From Bacteroidota bacterium (GTDB lineage Bacteria; Bacteroidota; Bacteroidia; Bacteroidales; FEN-979): DNA of 64,000 nt. Each line of letters begins with the position of its first letter. The first letter of the stretch is position 1. The position numbers and the translations under genes were made by a program. The notes under the pieces are model-generated. The model saw only the letters and a program-made list of their open reading frames with translations, was not told the origin of the DNA and did not search any database. Below, piece by piece: positions 10,004 to 20,574 of the stretch. The stretch is taken from the NCBI GenBank assembly GCA_026391835.1, contig JAPLDF010000041.1, positions 1 through 64,000 of the forward strand, in the 5' to 3' direction.

Positions 10004-10999
10004 TTAGGGTATGTTTTTCAAATAAAGATAGCGCAGGAGCATTTCCAGGCCAAGGAAAATGAATGCAAGTAAAACAAGTGGCAAAAACTCTTCTTTCTTT
10101 TTGCGGAATTCAGTGACATCGATCTTGGATTTTTCCATTTTGTCGATCTCCTGGTATATGGCACGAAGTTTTGCATTGTTGGTGGCCCGGAAATATTTTC
10201 CGTCGGATCCTTTTGCGATTTCCATCAATGTAGGCTCATCAATCTTCACCTCCATCATCTGGGTTTGCATACCAAAGGGTGTTTGCACCGGATATGGTGC
10301 CTGCCCCATCGTACCCATGCCAATGGTATAGATGCGTATTCCGTAAAGTTTTGCAATTTCGGCAGCGGACCTTGGGTCAAGTGCGCCCATATTGCTCTGA
10401 CCATCGGTGAGCAGGATAATTACTTTACTTACGGCTTTACTTCCCCTGAGCCTGTTTACAGCCGTAGCCAGCCCGTCGCCCAGTGCGGTGCCGTCATCGA
10501 TCATGCCGCTGTGTATGTCACGGAAAAGATTTTTCAATACGGCATGGTCAGTAGTAAGGGGACATTGCGTGAATGTTTCACCACTGAAAATCACCAGCCC
10601 GATGCGGTCGTTCGGACGGCCGTCAATGAATTCAATGGCAAGGTCTTTTGCTGCTTCCAGGCGGTCGGGTTTGAAGTCCATGGCCAGCATCGATCCGCTT
10701 ATGTCCAAAGCAATAACAAGGTCAATCCCTTCAACGCTGATATCCTGCCTGCTCAGGCTTGTCTGGGGCCGGGCCAATGCAATGAAAAGCAACGTAAGGG
10801 CCAGCAGGCGCAGGATGTACAGGCTGTGATAGATGTAATACTTGAAGTTCCGTCCTACCTGGGCAAACCCCTCCGTCGTACTCATCTGGAGGTCTGCAGT
10901 ATTCTTTTTCCTCCGGTAAAAATACCACACTGCCAGCAACGGAATTACCAGGAGCAGGACCAGGAAGCCAGGATTGCCGAAAGTGACCGGTTTAAACAT
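10004..10999 (-). CDS. batA: VWA-domain membrane protein (BatA-like)
   Basis: MIDAS LDISGSMLAMDFKPDRLEAAK; LLTDGQSNMG; TM segments. Confidence 0.88.
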   Translation of the reverse strand: MFKPVTFGNPGFLVLLLVIPLLAVWYFYRRKKNTADLQMSTTEGFAQVGRNFKYYIYHSLYILRLLALTLLFIALARPQTSLSRQDISVEGIDLVIALDISGSMLAMDFKPDRLEAAKDLAIEFIDGRPNDRIGLVIFSGETFTQCPLTTDHAVLKNLFRDIHSGMIDDGTALGDGLATAVNRLRGSKAVSKVIILLTDGQSNMGALDPRSAAEIAKLYGIRIYTIGMGTMGQAPYPVQTPFGMQTQMMEVKIDEPTLMEIAKGSDGKYFRATNNAKLRAIYQEIDKMEKSKIDVTEFRKKKEEFLPLVLLAFIFLGLEMLLRYLYLKNIP

Positions 11000-11934
11000 T
11001 ATGAAGCGTTTGTTGTTTCATGAACGAATTCAATTCCATCATTCAGGCTCTTTTCATTCTCATTCGCCAATGGCTGGACTTTGGCAAACTTAACCATATC
11101 GGCCAGAATCAATATAGTACCCAGTTTGTCGAGTGCCGCATGCGGGCACCCGGAAATATCCCTGAGGCTTTGGGTGATTTCGGCACTTGTTTGCTCAAGT
11201 GCAGGCACCCTGAAGCGGTCTTCAATATATCTTCTGAGGATTTCGGTCAGTTCCGAATGGTATTCCTTCACCCTTCCGGCCTGCCATAGTTTTTTAACCC
11301 TGAGTTGTTCAATTTCCCGGAGGGCCCTTTCATGCGGCGGCAATACTACTTTGGGCTTTAAAGTGAATACCGGTTGATTTTTCCGTCGTTTGTTAAAATA
11401 CCAGATGCCGCCGATGATCACCAGGATAGCGGCAAGTGCTGCAAGGATCCAGGGCAGCATCTCGCGGAAAGTGATGGGAACCTTCAATGGGCCGATAATT
11501 GGTTTAATTGCCTGGGTCGTATCTACTTTCACGGTATGTACTGCCAGCAACATCATGGATGTTTGTGCGACAATGCCGCTGGTATCAGGCATCAGCCTGT
11601 ATTTGAACGGGATCGAAGGAACTGTATAAAACCCTGAATCGTAGCAGGTTATGTTCAGTGCCTGCGTATAGATAACCGATTTTTTGTCGGATGAAAATGT
11701 CGTGTCGATTTTGCCCCGTCCGATCACCGTAATGGACCCCAGGATGGTGTCGGGGAGGAAAGGCCAGAGAACCTGTGATTTTGAAGGACCGGTGTACTTT
11801 AATGTCAGCCCGACGTGATCGCCGATAAGCATGGCATTGGTGTCAAGCTTGGCTGTAACGGTAACTTCCTGGCAGTACCCTGCGGCAAATAAAAAAATAA
11901 AAGCGATTAATATACAGGTTTTAAAAAATCTCAT
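10999..11934 (-). CDS. conserved membrane protein of the Bat operon
   Basis: Signal peptide, beta-rich domain, TM segment, C-terminal helical domain; between batA and the DUF58 gene. Confidence 0.75.
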   Translation of the reverse strand: MRFFKTCILIAFIFLFAAGYCQEVTVTAKLDTNAMLIGDHVGLTLKYTGPSKSQVLWPFLPDTILGSITVIGRGKIDTTFSSDKKSVIYTQALNITCYDSGFYTVPSIPFKYRLMPDTSGIVAQTSMMLLAVHTVKVDTTQAIKPIIGPLKVPITFREMLPWILAALAAILVIIGGIWYFNKRRKNQPVFTLKPKVVLPPHERALREIEQLRVKKLWQAGRVKEYHSELTEILRRYIEDRFRVPALEQTSAEITQSLRDISGCPHAALDKLGTILILADMVKFAKVQPLANENEKSLNDGIEFVHETTNAS

Positions 11935-11945
11935 TCCTTTGTCAG

Positions 11946-12821
11946 TTATCTGCGTGCTCCTCTTTTTCTGAATAATCCCAGCAGTGGTTTGATATAGTCC
12001 TGGTCTGTTGCAATCTTTGCAACATCCACCCCGCTGCGCAAAAAAGTGTCGGCGAGGTATTCATGATGTGCCTTGTACCAGTTGTTATATTGCCGGCGTA
12101 CCTTCCGGTCGGACGAATCAACCCATATCTGTTTGCCGGTCTCCGCATCGCGGGCCCGGATAAGGCCAACATCGGGCAATTCAATTTCACGTTCATCAAA
12201 AATCCTTACCGCGATCAGGTCATGCTTCTTATTTGCAATTTTAATCGCATCTTCAAAGCCCCTGTCCAGAAAATCACTCAGCAGGAAGGCCGTACACCTC
12301 TTTTTAATGGCATTTGTAAGAAAACGCAGGGGATCTGTGAGGTTGGTTTCATGTTGCTGCGGCTTGAACTCTATCAATTCGCGGATGATCCTCAGGATAT
12401 GCGATGTGCCTTTTTTCGGGGGAATGAATTTCTCGACAGTTTTACTGAAAAAAATTACACCGACTTTATCATTGTTGTTGATGGCACTGAATGCAAGGAC
12501 TGCCGCAATTTCTGTAATCACCTCCTGCTTAAAGGTCTTTTTTGTCCCAAACTGGTTGGAGGCACTAACGTCGATCAGGAGCATCACTGTAAGTTCGCGC
12601 TCTTCGTCGAAAATTTTAATGTAGGGGTGGTTGAAGCGGGCTGTGACATTCCAGTCGATATTCCGGATATCGTCACCAGGCTGGTATTCACGTACCTCAG
12701 AAAAAGCCATGCCCCGTCCCTTGAACACGGAGTGATACTCACCCGAAAAGATATGATTGCTCAACCCCCGGGTTTTGATTTCAATTTTTCGAACCTTTTT
12801 GAAAAGCTGAGCAGACTCCAT
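11946..12821 (-). CDS. DUF58 domain protein
   Basis: GRGMAFSEVREYQPGDDIRNIDWNVTAR typical of DUF58; next to moxR. Confidence 0.9.
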   Translation of the reverse strand: MESAQLFKKVRKIEIKTRGLSNHIFSGEYHSVFKGRGMAFSEVREYQPGDDIRNIDWNVTARFNHPYIKIFDEERELTVMLLIDVSASNQFGTKKTFKQEVITEIAAVLAFSAINNNDKVGVIFFSKTVEKFIPPKKGTSHILRIIRELIEFKPQQHETNLTDPLRFLTNAIKKRCTAFLLSDFLDRGFEDAIKIANKKHDLIAVRIFDEREIELPDVGLIRARDAETGKQIWVDSSDRKVRRQYNNWYKAHHEYLADTFLRSGVDVAKIATDQDYIKPLLGLFRKRGARR

Positions 12822-12878
12822 CTGGTTTAACTAGTGAAATGATAAAATGGTGAAATGGCAAATGGCAAAATGGCTGGT

Positions 12879-13895
12879 TTAAGGCACTTCCACCGTGTTA
12901 AGGATCTCACTGATGATGTCTTCCGACGTGATGTTTTCAGCTTCAGCCTCGTAGGTGAGGCCAATGCGGTGGCGCAGCACATCATAGGCAACCGCGCGGA
13001 TATCCTCGGGAATTACATAACCGCGCCGTTTGATAAAGGCGTATGCTTTTGAAGCAAGGGCCAGGTATATGCTGGCACGTGGTGACCCGCCATAACTGAT
13101 AAGGCCCTCAAATTTTTTCAGTTTATAATCGGCAGGAAAACGACTTGCAAATACGATATCGGTAATGTAGTTTTCGATCTTTTCATCCAGGTATACCTCC
13201 CGGGTGATCGCCCGTGCCCGCATGATATCGGCTGTTTTAATGATCGGGCTTGTATGGAATGTCTCATTGCCGATATTTTGGCGGATGATCATCTTCTCTT
13301 CTTTTTTGTCGGGATAGCCGATGACCACCTTCAGCATGAAACGGTCGATCTGGGCTTCGGGAAGCGGATAGGTTCCTTCCTGCTCGATCGGGTTCTCCGT
13401 TGCCAGTACCAGGAAAGGTTCCGGTAACGCAAACGTTTCATCCCCGATGGTTACCTGCCGCTCCTGCATGGCCTCAAGCAATGCACTCTGGACTTTGGCC
13501 GGGCTCCGGTTTATTTCATCCGCCAGGATGAAGTTTGCAAATATAGGGCCCTTGCGCACCTTGAACTCCTCGTTTTTCTGACTGTAGATCAGCGTACCCA
13601 GCAAGTCGGCCGGGAGAAGGTCGGGAGTGAACTGGATTCTGCTGAACTTTGCTTCAATACAGTTTGCCAACGATTTAATTGCCAAAGTCTTTGCCAGGCC
13701 GGGCACACCTTCAAGCAGGATGTGTCCGTTGGCCAGCAGGCCGATCATCAGACGTTCAATCATCTGCTTCTGGCCTACAATCACCTTGTGCATTTCCATC
13801 GTCACCATATCAACAAACGCGCTCTCCTTCTGGATCCGTTCGTTCAACTCTTTGATGTCGGTTTCAACCATGTCATTGTATTTTTGAGGGTGCAA
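12879..13895 (-). CDS. MoxR family AAA ATPase
   Basis: Walker A GVPGLAKT, LADEINRSPAKVQSALLEAMQE, ATENPIEQEGTYPLPEAQIDRF. Confidence 0.95.
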   Translation of the reverse strand: MHPQKYNDMVETDIKELNERIQKESAFVDMVTMEMHKVIVGQKQMIERLMIGLLANGHILLEGVPGLAKTLAIKSLANCIEAKFSRIQFTPDLLPADLLGTLIYSQKNEEFKVRKGPIFANFILADEINRSPAKVQSALLEAMQERQVTIGDETFALPEPFLVLATENPIEQEGTYPLPEAQIDRFMLKVVIGYPDKKEEKMIIRQNIGNETFHTSPIIKTADIMRARAITREVYLDEKIENYITDIVFASRFPADYKLKKFEGLISYGGSPRASIYLALASKAYAFIKRRGYVIPEDIRAVAYDVLRHRIGLTYEAEAENITSEDIISEILNTVEVP

Positions 13896-13992
13896 ATTTA
13901 TAAAATGAAAAAGTTACAATACTACCATTGATGTTAATATTTGTTAACCATTTCGTTAAAAAAATGTTAATGCAGCAAATCCGGCCGGGTAT

Positions 13993-14487
13993 TCATTCAT
14001 GATGATAGGATTCGCCACGCATAATTGTGAGGCCCCGGTAGAGCTGTTCGGTGAAAAAAAGGCGCACCATCTGGTGAGAGAACGTCATCCTGGACAAGGA
14101 AAGTATTGATGATGCCTGTTTTTTTAAAGAAGGGTCGATGCCATATGGCCCGCCGACGACAAATACAAGATTTTTACTGCCCGACAAAAACTGCCTGTTT
14201 AAAAACGAAGCAAATTCTACCGATCTCATCTCTTTCCCATGTTCATCAAGTAATACGATGACATCGCCGGCTGAAAAATGTTTGCTGATCATCACCGACT
14301 CACGGGCGTTCTGTTCGGCCAGGGACAAATTGGCCGCGTTTTTCAGCGCAGGTATTTCAACTATTTGAAAAGGGACATACCTGTTGATCCGCATTTCATA
14401 TTCGCGAATCCCCGTTTTCAGAAATTCCTCTTCAGTTTTCCCGCAAAGCAGTAACTTGATTTTCATAATTCGGCTGCAAAGATGCAA
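13993..14487 (-). CDS. rlmH: 23S rRNA (pseudouridine1915-N3)-methyltransferase RlmH; likely start at internal MKIKLL
   Basis: VVGGPYGIDPSLK...LSLSRMTFSHQMVRLFFTEQLYRGLTIMRGESYHHE. Confidence 0.95.
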   Translation of the reverse strand: MHLCSRIMKIKLLLCGKTEEEFLKTGIREYEMRINRYVPFQIVEIPALKNAANLSLAEQNARESVMISKHFSAGDVIVLLDEHGKEMRSVEFASFLNRQFLSGSKNLVFVVGGPYGIDPSLKKQASSILSLSRMTFSHQMVRLFFTEQLYRGLTIMRGESYHHE

Positions 14488-14580
14488 AAATCAACGGATT
14501 TTTAGTATGTTTGTCACGAAGAAGGTGTAAAACAATGACATAAGAAATGTCGTGAATATGGTTGTAAACAATTTATGATG

Positions 14581-14588
14581 TACCTTTG
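14581..14588 (+). promoter_or_regulatory. Bacteroidetes-type -7 element
   Basis: TACCTTTG (TAnnTTTG) 31 bp before the ATG at 14620; TTG at 14562-14564 as a possible upstream element. Confidence 0.5.
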
Positions 14589-14619
14589 TATTCATTATCA
14601 CTTCACATCCTGAGTCAAT

Positions 14620-15027
14620 ATGAGAAATATCCGCTTCAACCTGATTGCCCTGTTTTTAACAGTTTTCATCTTCACCGGGTTAAAAACTTTTTCGGGGCCG
14701 GAGGAGACGGCTACCCAGGTCTCTGCAGCCATCCAGGCCGGGAATGCAGCTGATGTTGCTAAATATTTCAATGCGATGGTCGACCTTACCCTACCTGGTT
14801 ATGACGACACCTACAGCAAAATCCAGGCAGGCCAGATCCTGAAGGACTTCTTTACCCAAAATCCGGTGAAGGGGTTTAAAATCACACGGCAGGGCTCCTC
14901 TCCCGATGGCTCGCAATATACCATTGGCAGCCTTGAAGCCGGAAAAAAAGTCTTTCGTGTCTATTTCATCATTAAAACCGTAAACGGGCAGAACCTGGTT
15001 CAGCAACTGCAAGTCCAGGAAAATTAA
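14620..15027 (+). CDS. DUF4783 domain protein
   Basis: Signal peptide; GNAADVAKYFNAMVDLTLPGYDDTYSKIQAGQILKDFFTQNPVKGF. Confidence 0.8.
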   Translation: MRNIRFNLIALFLTVFIFTGLKTFSGPEETATQVSAAIQAGNAADVAKYFNAMVDLTLPGYDDTYSKIQAGQILKDFFTQNPVKGFKITRQGSSPDGSQYTIGSLEAGKKVFRVYFIIKTVNGQNLVQQLQVQEN

Positions 15028-15047
15028 CCGAAACCCTGGCCATCAAA

Positions 15048-15103
15048 CCCTGTCACCCTGTTACCTTGTCACCTTGTCACCCTGTTACCCTGTCACCCTG
15101 TAA
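15048..15103. repeat. intergenic 8-bp tandem repeat (CCCTGTCA-type)x7
   Basis: CCCTGTCA CCCTGTTA CCTTGTCA CCTTGTCA CCCTGTTA CCCTGTCA CCCTGTAA. Confidence 0.9.
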
Positions 15104-15155
15104 CCATCAACCCTAACATCCCGCCCCCTTTCCTCCACCACTAACATTTGCCCCC

Positions 15156-16001
15156 ATGACTGTTGACGAAATAATTTCCAAAGCTCTCGCTGAAGACATT
15201 GGCGATGGCGATCATACAACCCTGGCTACCATCCCGGGTAATATCCCTGGAAAGGCAAGGTTGCTGGTTAAAGACAATGGGATTTTATGCGGTGTTGATC
15301 TCGCCGGAAAGATATTTCATGCCGTGGATCCTTCACTTTGTCTGGACATCTTTATGCATGATGGTACCGCAATAAAATATGGCGATGTTGTTTTTAACGT
15401 GTCAGGAAACAAGGCTTCCATTCTCAAGGCCGAAAGGGTGGTGCTGAATTTTATGCAACGGCTGAGCGGGATTGCCACGGCTACAAACAAGGCAGTCAAG
15501 CGGATTGAAGGATTGAACACCAAGATCCTCGACACGCGCAAGACCACTCCCCTGCTCCGTGAACTCGAAAAGTATGCTGTAAAGACAGGGGGTGGGGAAA
15601 ACCACCGCATGGGACTTTATGATATGGTAATGATTAAAGATAACCATGTTGACTATGCCGGTGGGATCGTGCAGGCCATCGATTCTGTTGAGCAATACCT
15701 CAGCCGGACCGGTAAAAAACTGAAAATCGAAATCGAAGTCCGCAACCTTGATGAATTGCAACTGGTGCTGGATCATGGAAAAGTAGACAGGATCATGCTC
15801 GACAACTTTTCAGTGAAAAACATGCAGGAGGCAGTGCGCCGGATAGGCAGGCGGTTCGAAACAGAGGCCAGTGGCGGTATTACAGAGGAAACCCTTTGGG
15901 ATTATGCCGAAACAGGGGTGGATTATATTTCAATGGGGGCACTTACACACCAGATCAGGAGCCTTGACATGAGCCTGAAAGCAGAAACAACCATTAGCTG
16001 A
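15156..16001 (+). CDS. nadC: nicotinate-nucleotide pyrophosphorylase (carboxylating)
   Basis: DTRKTTPLLRELEKYAVKTGGGENHRMGLYDMVMIKDNH; EASGGI. Confidence 0.95.
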   Translation: MTVDEIISKALAEDIGDGDHTTLATIPGNIPGKARLLVKDNGILCGVDLAGKIFHAVDPSLCLDIFMHDGTAIKYGDVVFNVSGNKASILKAERVVLNFMQRLSGIATATNKAVKRIEGLNTKILDTRKTTPLLRELEKYAVKTGGGENHRMGLYDMVMIKDNHVDYAGGIVQAIDSVEQYLSRTGKKLKIEIEVRNLDELQLVLDHGKVDRIMLDNFSVKNMQEAVRRIGRRFETEASGGITEETLWDYAETGVDYISMGALTHQIRSLDMSLKAETTIS

Positions 16002-16011
16002 AGCTGGAATC

Positions 16012-16938
16012 ATGCCCCTCCCAAAACAAATAAAAAACTGGCTCCTGGCACTCCTCCCCGTTGTCTGGGCCCTGAAAATCTCAAAACAAATTGTCCTGCC
16101 CGGCTTCAATGGAATCCCGATTTATGATGTTGCGGTCTTTTTCTTCCGCGGGCTTACCGAAGGCTATATCAATTCACGCGCCGCCGCAATCTCCTACTCG
16201 GTATTTCTGGCAATCTTCCCTTTTTTAATATTCCTGTTCAACATTATCCCCTTTATTCCCATTGATAATTTTCAACAGCAGCTTTTAGGGATCATTGAGG
16301 ATTTTATGCCTAAAATGGCCTATGAAACCGTTAAAGAGACCATCATTGACATCGTCACAAGGCCCAGGAGCAGCTTATTGATCCTCAACCTGGCACTTAC
16401 ACTCTATTTTTCAACCAACGGCGTAAACAGCCTGATCGAGGCCTTCAACAACACCTACCATGACCTTGAAACCCGCGCAAGCTACAAACAGTACCTGGTC
16501 TCTATTTTCATCGTTCTCATCAACAGCTTCCTGCTGATCATCGCAATCGGCCTGATCACCTTCGGCTCGGAAGTGTTGACATGGATACTTCCCGATTCCA
16601 TCGAAAACAGCTGGATCGTGGTGCTTCTCCTTCAGATGCTGAGATGGCTCATCATCCTGGGATTGCTGCTAATGGCGATTTCAATTATTTATTACCTCGC
16701 TCCTGCAAGGCGGAAAAATTTTCGCTTTTTCTCTCCCGGATCATTGCTGGCCACCTCGCTGATCGTAATCACAACGCTTGCCTTCAACTTCTATGTCGAT
16801 AACTTCTCGCGGTACAATGTCCTGTATGGCTCCCTGGGGACCTTAATGATCGTACTGGTTTGGATCTACATCAACGCGATCAGTTTGATAGTGGGATTTG
16901 AGCTGAACGCAAGCATCAGGACCGCAAAACGGGTGTGA
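16012..16938 (+). CDS. YihY/UPF0761 family inner membrane protein
   Basis: RAAAISYSVFLAIFPFLIFL and LYGSLGTLMIVLVWIYINAISLIVGFELNA. Confidence 0.9.
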   Translation: MPLPKQIKNWLLALLPVVWALKISKQIVLPGFNGIPIYDVAVFFFRGLTEGYINSRAAAISYSVFLAIFPFLIFLFNIIPFIPIDNFQQQLLGIIEDFMPKMAYETVKETIIDIVTRPRSSLLILNLALTLYFSTNGVNSLIEAFNNTYHDLETRASYKQYLVSIFIVLINSFLLIIAIGLITFGSEVLTWILPDSIENSWIVVLLLQMLRWLIILGLLLMAISIIYYLAPARRKNFRFFSPGSLLATSLIVITTLAFNFYVDNFSRYNVLYGSLGTLMIVLVWIYINAISLIVGFELNASIRTAKRV

Positions 16939-16968
16939 CACCTCAAAACGCATGATAATCAACAGGCA

Positions 16969-18420
16969 TTATTTTCCCATATATTTCCTGGCGAGGGGTA
17001 TAAGTTCTTTACGGTAGGCAAAATAAACAAGAATAACCGCCACCACGAACTGCCCGATTTCTATCCTGAACTTCATGCCGGCTGGCGCAATTGTTTCTGA
17101 AATGATCACGGCCAGTATATAAATGGCCGGGGTGTAAAAGATCTTCCAGGCATTGAGTTTGAATGAATAGACTTTCCTGCATTCAAAATACATGAGCAGG
17201 GCCTGTACCGGTTTAACCATGAAGTTCGTCCATACGGCGCCGATAATGCCGAAGTAATGGATCAGCGTGATCCCCACAACAACGTTGAAAACGGCGCTGA
17301 TAACAAATACGCGGGGCAAGGCAGCAGTACGCTTGAAGAACATCAGGGGCGCCAGGTACATATAAAACCACACCCGTGTGGCATATCCGGCAGCAAGAAT
17401 TGCAAGGTATCCAAAAGCCTGGTAGTAAATCGGTTTGAAGATGACCAGGGGGATGACAAGCGGGACAATGATCACAAACAACGGGATCACCATCAGGAAC
17501 AGCGCCGTAATTCCATTGTAATACCGGTTTATCTCCGTATTGCTTCCCTGCAGGTTCTTATCCTTCCATATGTTGTAAATTTTCGGATTAACGGTGTTTA
17601 TGAGCCCTGTCATCACCAGGTCAAGACCAATGACCAGCTTTACTGCAATGTCGTATATGCCCACATAGGTTGTATCGCCCATCATCCGGGCGATGATGAA
17701 ACGATCGACATAGGTCACCACCCAGGTCAGCAGCGAATAAATGATGATTGGAGTGCAATAGGCGAAAATCTTTTTAATATAGGCCGGGTTCCATGTAAGT
17801 CCGTATTCACGGCCAACCATTGAAAGAGAGGCAGAAGCCACTACAACCGCCGGGATCAGCCTGCCAAGGATGGGTCCGTACATCGTAAACGGGAAAAGAT
17901 ACAGGATCGTAAGCGATCCGCCAATCGTCAGCACGAAATTTGTGATGTTCAGCCAGAAAAACCTGACTGGCCGCTGCTGGTAAATGAGCAGGCCTGAATA
18001 GGTCTTGAAAATACTGTTGAACACACCCGAGATGATTGTAAAGAGCCCGAATGGAAATAATTCAATGAAATCACCGCTTTGAAAGGCAAAGTTGAACAGC
18101 CTGAACCCGCCCAATAAGAAGATAACAAAGGTAACCCCGCCCAGCATGACAAGTGCGATGAAAACTGTACCCAGGAATTCGCGGACCTTCTGCTTATCGT
18201 CCTTATAATCAAAATAGAGTACCCCGGTCGACATGTCGAGTCCGTACGAGGAGATGATCTGGATCAGGTACATCAGGGCAATATACATGGCATTGACACC
18301 AAACTGGCGTGGCGTGAGATAATTCGTAAACCAGGGCAGCAGCAGGAAACCCGAAGCATACGGAAGGGCCCCCACCAGTGAATAGATGATTGAAGATTTA
18401 AAGAAACTGCGGGAGATCAT
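16969..18420 (-). CDS. polysaccharide flippase (oligosaccharide exporter/MATE-like)
   Basis: 483 aa, multi-TM, N-terminal SSIIYSLVGALPYASGFLLLPWFTNYLTPRQFG. Confidence 0.88.
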   Translation of the reverse strand: MISRSFFKSSIIYSLVGALPYASGFLLLPWFTNYLTPRQFGVNAMYIALMYLIQIISSYGLDMSTGVLYFDYKDDKQKVREFLGTVFIALVMLGGVTFVIFLLGGFRLFNFAFQSGDFIELFPFGLFTIISGVFNSIFKTYSGLLIYQQRPVRFFWLNITNFVLTIGGSLTILYLFPFTMYGPILGRLIPAVVVASASLSMVGREYGLTWNPAYIKKIFAYCTPIIIYSLLTWVVTYVDRFIIARMMGDTTYVGIYDIAVKLVIGLDLVMTGLINTVNPKIYNIWKDKNLQGSNTEINRYYNGITALFLMVIPLFVIIVPLVIPLVIFKPIYYQAFGYLAILAAGYATRVWFYMYLAPLMFFKRTAALPRVFVISAVFNVVVGITLIHYFGIIGAVWTNFMVKPVQALLMYFECRKVYSFKLNAWKIFYTPAIYILAVIISETIAPAGMKFRIEIGQFVVAVILVYFAYRKELIPLARKYMGK

Positions 18421-18552
18421 TGTTTTGGTCCAGGTTTAAACGCAGTAAGGCGAAACGACAATATTTTGTATATTTGGTGCTGAAAAGAAAACCGGAATTC
18501 ATATAAATCCTGCCTTTTCCACAGAACGTAATGCCACGCAAATATCAACAAA

Positions 18553-19467
18553 ATGATTGAGATGAGACTGTTATTTTATCAAGTAATTTATGCACCGGCG
18601 ATCAATCTTGTTTTACGGAATATCAACAAAATCGTTTCCGGAATATTGCCCGGGGTACCCAAATTACCACCATCCGGGATCATTTGCCTGCACACCGACC
18701 GCGGGAACCTGAAAATTAAAACAAACCAGACCAACTACCTGACACACCTGGTATTTTGGGAAGGATTTAAGAATTTCGAATATACGGAACTGTTTCTTGA
18801 TCTCATCAAAAACGTCAAAACCTTTTACGATATCGGTGCCAATATCGGGTATTACTCGCTTCTGGCTTCAATTGAAAATCCCGGCATACAGGTCTATAGT
18901 TTTGAACCAGCTACCGGCCCCCTGTACTACCTGCGGGAAAATATCAAGCTGAACAACATGCATAATATTCATGTCGAACCTGTTGCACTCTCCCATATTA
19001 TCGACGGCCAGATCGAATTCTACGAAATTCATAACAAAAAATACTCCTACCTTCAATATAACCTTGCCGGTGAAGGGAATGCGGGAAGTCAGACCACCGG
19101 CCGGAACTTTGTCATCAACAAGGTCCCCACAACGACGCTTGACCATTTTTCGGCCACCCACGCTGAAAACCCGGTTGATCTGATCAAAATGGATACCGAA
19201 GGCACCGAACATCTCATCCTGGAAAACGCAGCGGAGGTCCTTGGAAAATTAAAGCCGGTCATTATCTGTGAAACCCTCTTCAACACCATCGAACCTGACC
19301 TGGAACGGATTATGCTGAAGTACGGTTACCAGTTTTACAACCATGTTCCCGGTGGACTGGAAAAAGTTGAAACAATCACGAGAACGGTGGATAATGGTGT
19401 CAGGAACTGCTTCTTTGTCCATCCTGACCGGTTTCATTTGATCGGAAAATATATCAGGAAAAAATAG
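18553..19467 (+). CDS. FkbM family methyltransferase
   Basis: TFYDIGANIGYYSLLA, VYSFEPATGPLYYLRENIKLNN, DLIKMDTEGTEHLIL. Confidence 0.9.
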   Translation: MIEMRLLFYQVIYAPAINLVLRNINKIVSGILPGVPKLPPSGIICLHTDRGNLKIKTNQTNYLTHLVFWEGFKNFEYTELFLDLIKNVKTFYDIGANIGYYSLLASIENPGIQVYSFEPATGPLYYLRENIKLNNMHNIHVEPVALSHIIDGQIEFYEIHNKKYSYLQYNLAGEGNAGSQTTGRNFVINKVPTTTLDHFSATHAENPVDLIKMDTEGTEHLILENAAEVLGKLKPVIICETLFNTIEPDLERIMLKYGYQFYNHVPGGLEKVETITRTVDNGVRNCFFVHPDRFHLIGKYIRKK

Positions 19468-19521
19468 GAAAACCTCCTCCATCTTTCAGGCCAATGGCTG
19501 CTCCGGCGAAATTATGAATAT

Positions 19522-20574
19522 ATGAAGCCAAAAGTAATATACATAATGTCAGCCCGGTCATCCTTTGTTGATGTCGACCTGGCAATTCTGTCAAAACGGT
19601 ACCAGGTGCTCATCAATACATACCGCTGGCAGAAGAAAGCGCTGGTGCCTTTCTTTATGATACACCAGTTGTTTGTTTTGTTCAAAAACGCCTTCTCCGT
19701 AAAACAGATCATGATCTCTTCGGGCGGATACTGGTCACTGGTGCCCGTTGTTTTTGGCAAACTTTTTTCAATTCCGGTTTTTATCATCCTTAACGGATCC
19801 GACTGTGCTTCGCTTCCCCTCGTGAATTACGGGAACTTAAGAAAACCCGGCCTTAAGCAGGTATGCCGGCTTTCATATGAATATGCCACGTTGCTCCTCC
19901 CGGTAAGCGAATCTCTGGTTTCAACCCAAAACAACTACTTTTCCCATGAACATGCCGACCAACAGGGATACCGGCACTTTTTCCCTGACATCAAAACAAA
20001 ATATACAGTTGTGTTCAATGGATTGGATGGCTGTTTCTGGAAGAAAGACCCCGGCATTGAAAAGGAAAAGAATTCCTTTCTCTCTGTTTTTTCACAAAGC
20101 CAGTATATACTCAAAGGAGGCGACCTGATTGTTGCAGTTGCCAGGCGTTTCCCCGAATGCACCTTTTACATGGCCGGTTTGAAACAGCCTCCCGGTGAGA
20201 CCGAAGTGAGCGGCAACATCCGTTTTCTTGGCCACTTAAAACCAGGCGAATTGCTGCAATATTACAGCAGGAGCCAGTTTCATTTCCAGCTGTCGGTCTT
20301 CGAGGGATTTGGCTGTACTTTGTGCGAAGCCATGCTGTGCCAGTGCATCCCAATCGGGTCAGCAGTCAACTTCATCCCCGGGATCATCGGCGAAACCGGT
20401 TTCATCTTAAAACACAGGGACAATGACCTCCTGGAAGAGTTGATTCAGCAGGCGCTTGCTTGTGAAGACAAGGAAATCCGCGGGGAGAGTGCCAGGCAAC
20501 GAGTGCTTGAAAACTTCAGCATTGAAAACCGGGAACAGCAGTTGTACGCCCTGATTGAACAAAACAAAAATTAG
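19522..20574 (+). CDS. glycosyltransferase (GT4-like)
   Basis: C-terminal SQFHFQLSVFEGFGCTLCEAMLCQCIPIGSAVNFIPGIIGETGFIL. Confidence 0.85.
   Translation: MKPKVIYIMSARSSFVDVDLAILSKRYQVLINTYRWQKKALVPFFMIHQLFVLFKNAFSVKQIMISSGGYWSLVPVVFGKLFSIPVFIILNGSDCASLPLVNYGNLRKPGLKQVCRLSYEYATLLLPVSESLVSTQNNYFSHEHADQQGYRHFFPDIKTKYTVVFNGLDGCFWKKDPGIEKEKNSFLSVFSQSQYILKGGDLIVAVARRFPECTFYMAGLKQPPGETEVSGNIRFLGHLKPGELLQYYSRSQFHFQLSVFEGFGCTLCEAMLCQCIPIGSAVNFIPGIIGETGFILKHRDNDLLEELIQQALACEDKEIRGESARQRVLENFSIENREQQLYALIEQNKN

Noticed and set aside
10265-11023. 252-aa + strand ORF
   Set aside because: Antisense to BatA; the opposite strand has clear VWA motifs
12063-12830. 255-aa + strand ORF
   Set aside because: Fully antisense to the well-supported DUF58 gene; no recognisable motifs
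5535-13895. moxR-DUF58-bat operon as a novel system
   Set aside because: Known and widespread Bacteroidetes operon; only the heptamer array inside it is unusual
17257-17823. 188-aa + strand ORF rich in H/Q/D
   Set aside because: Antisense to the flippase transmembrane segments
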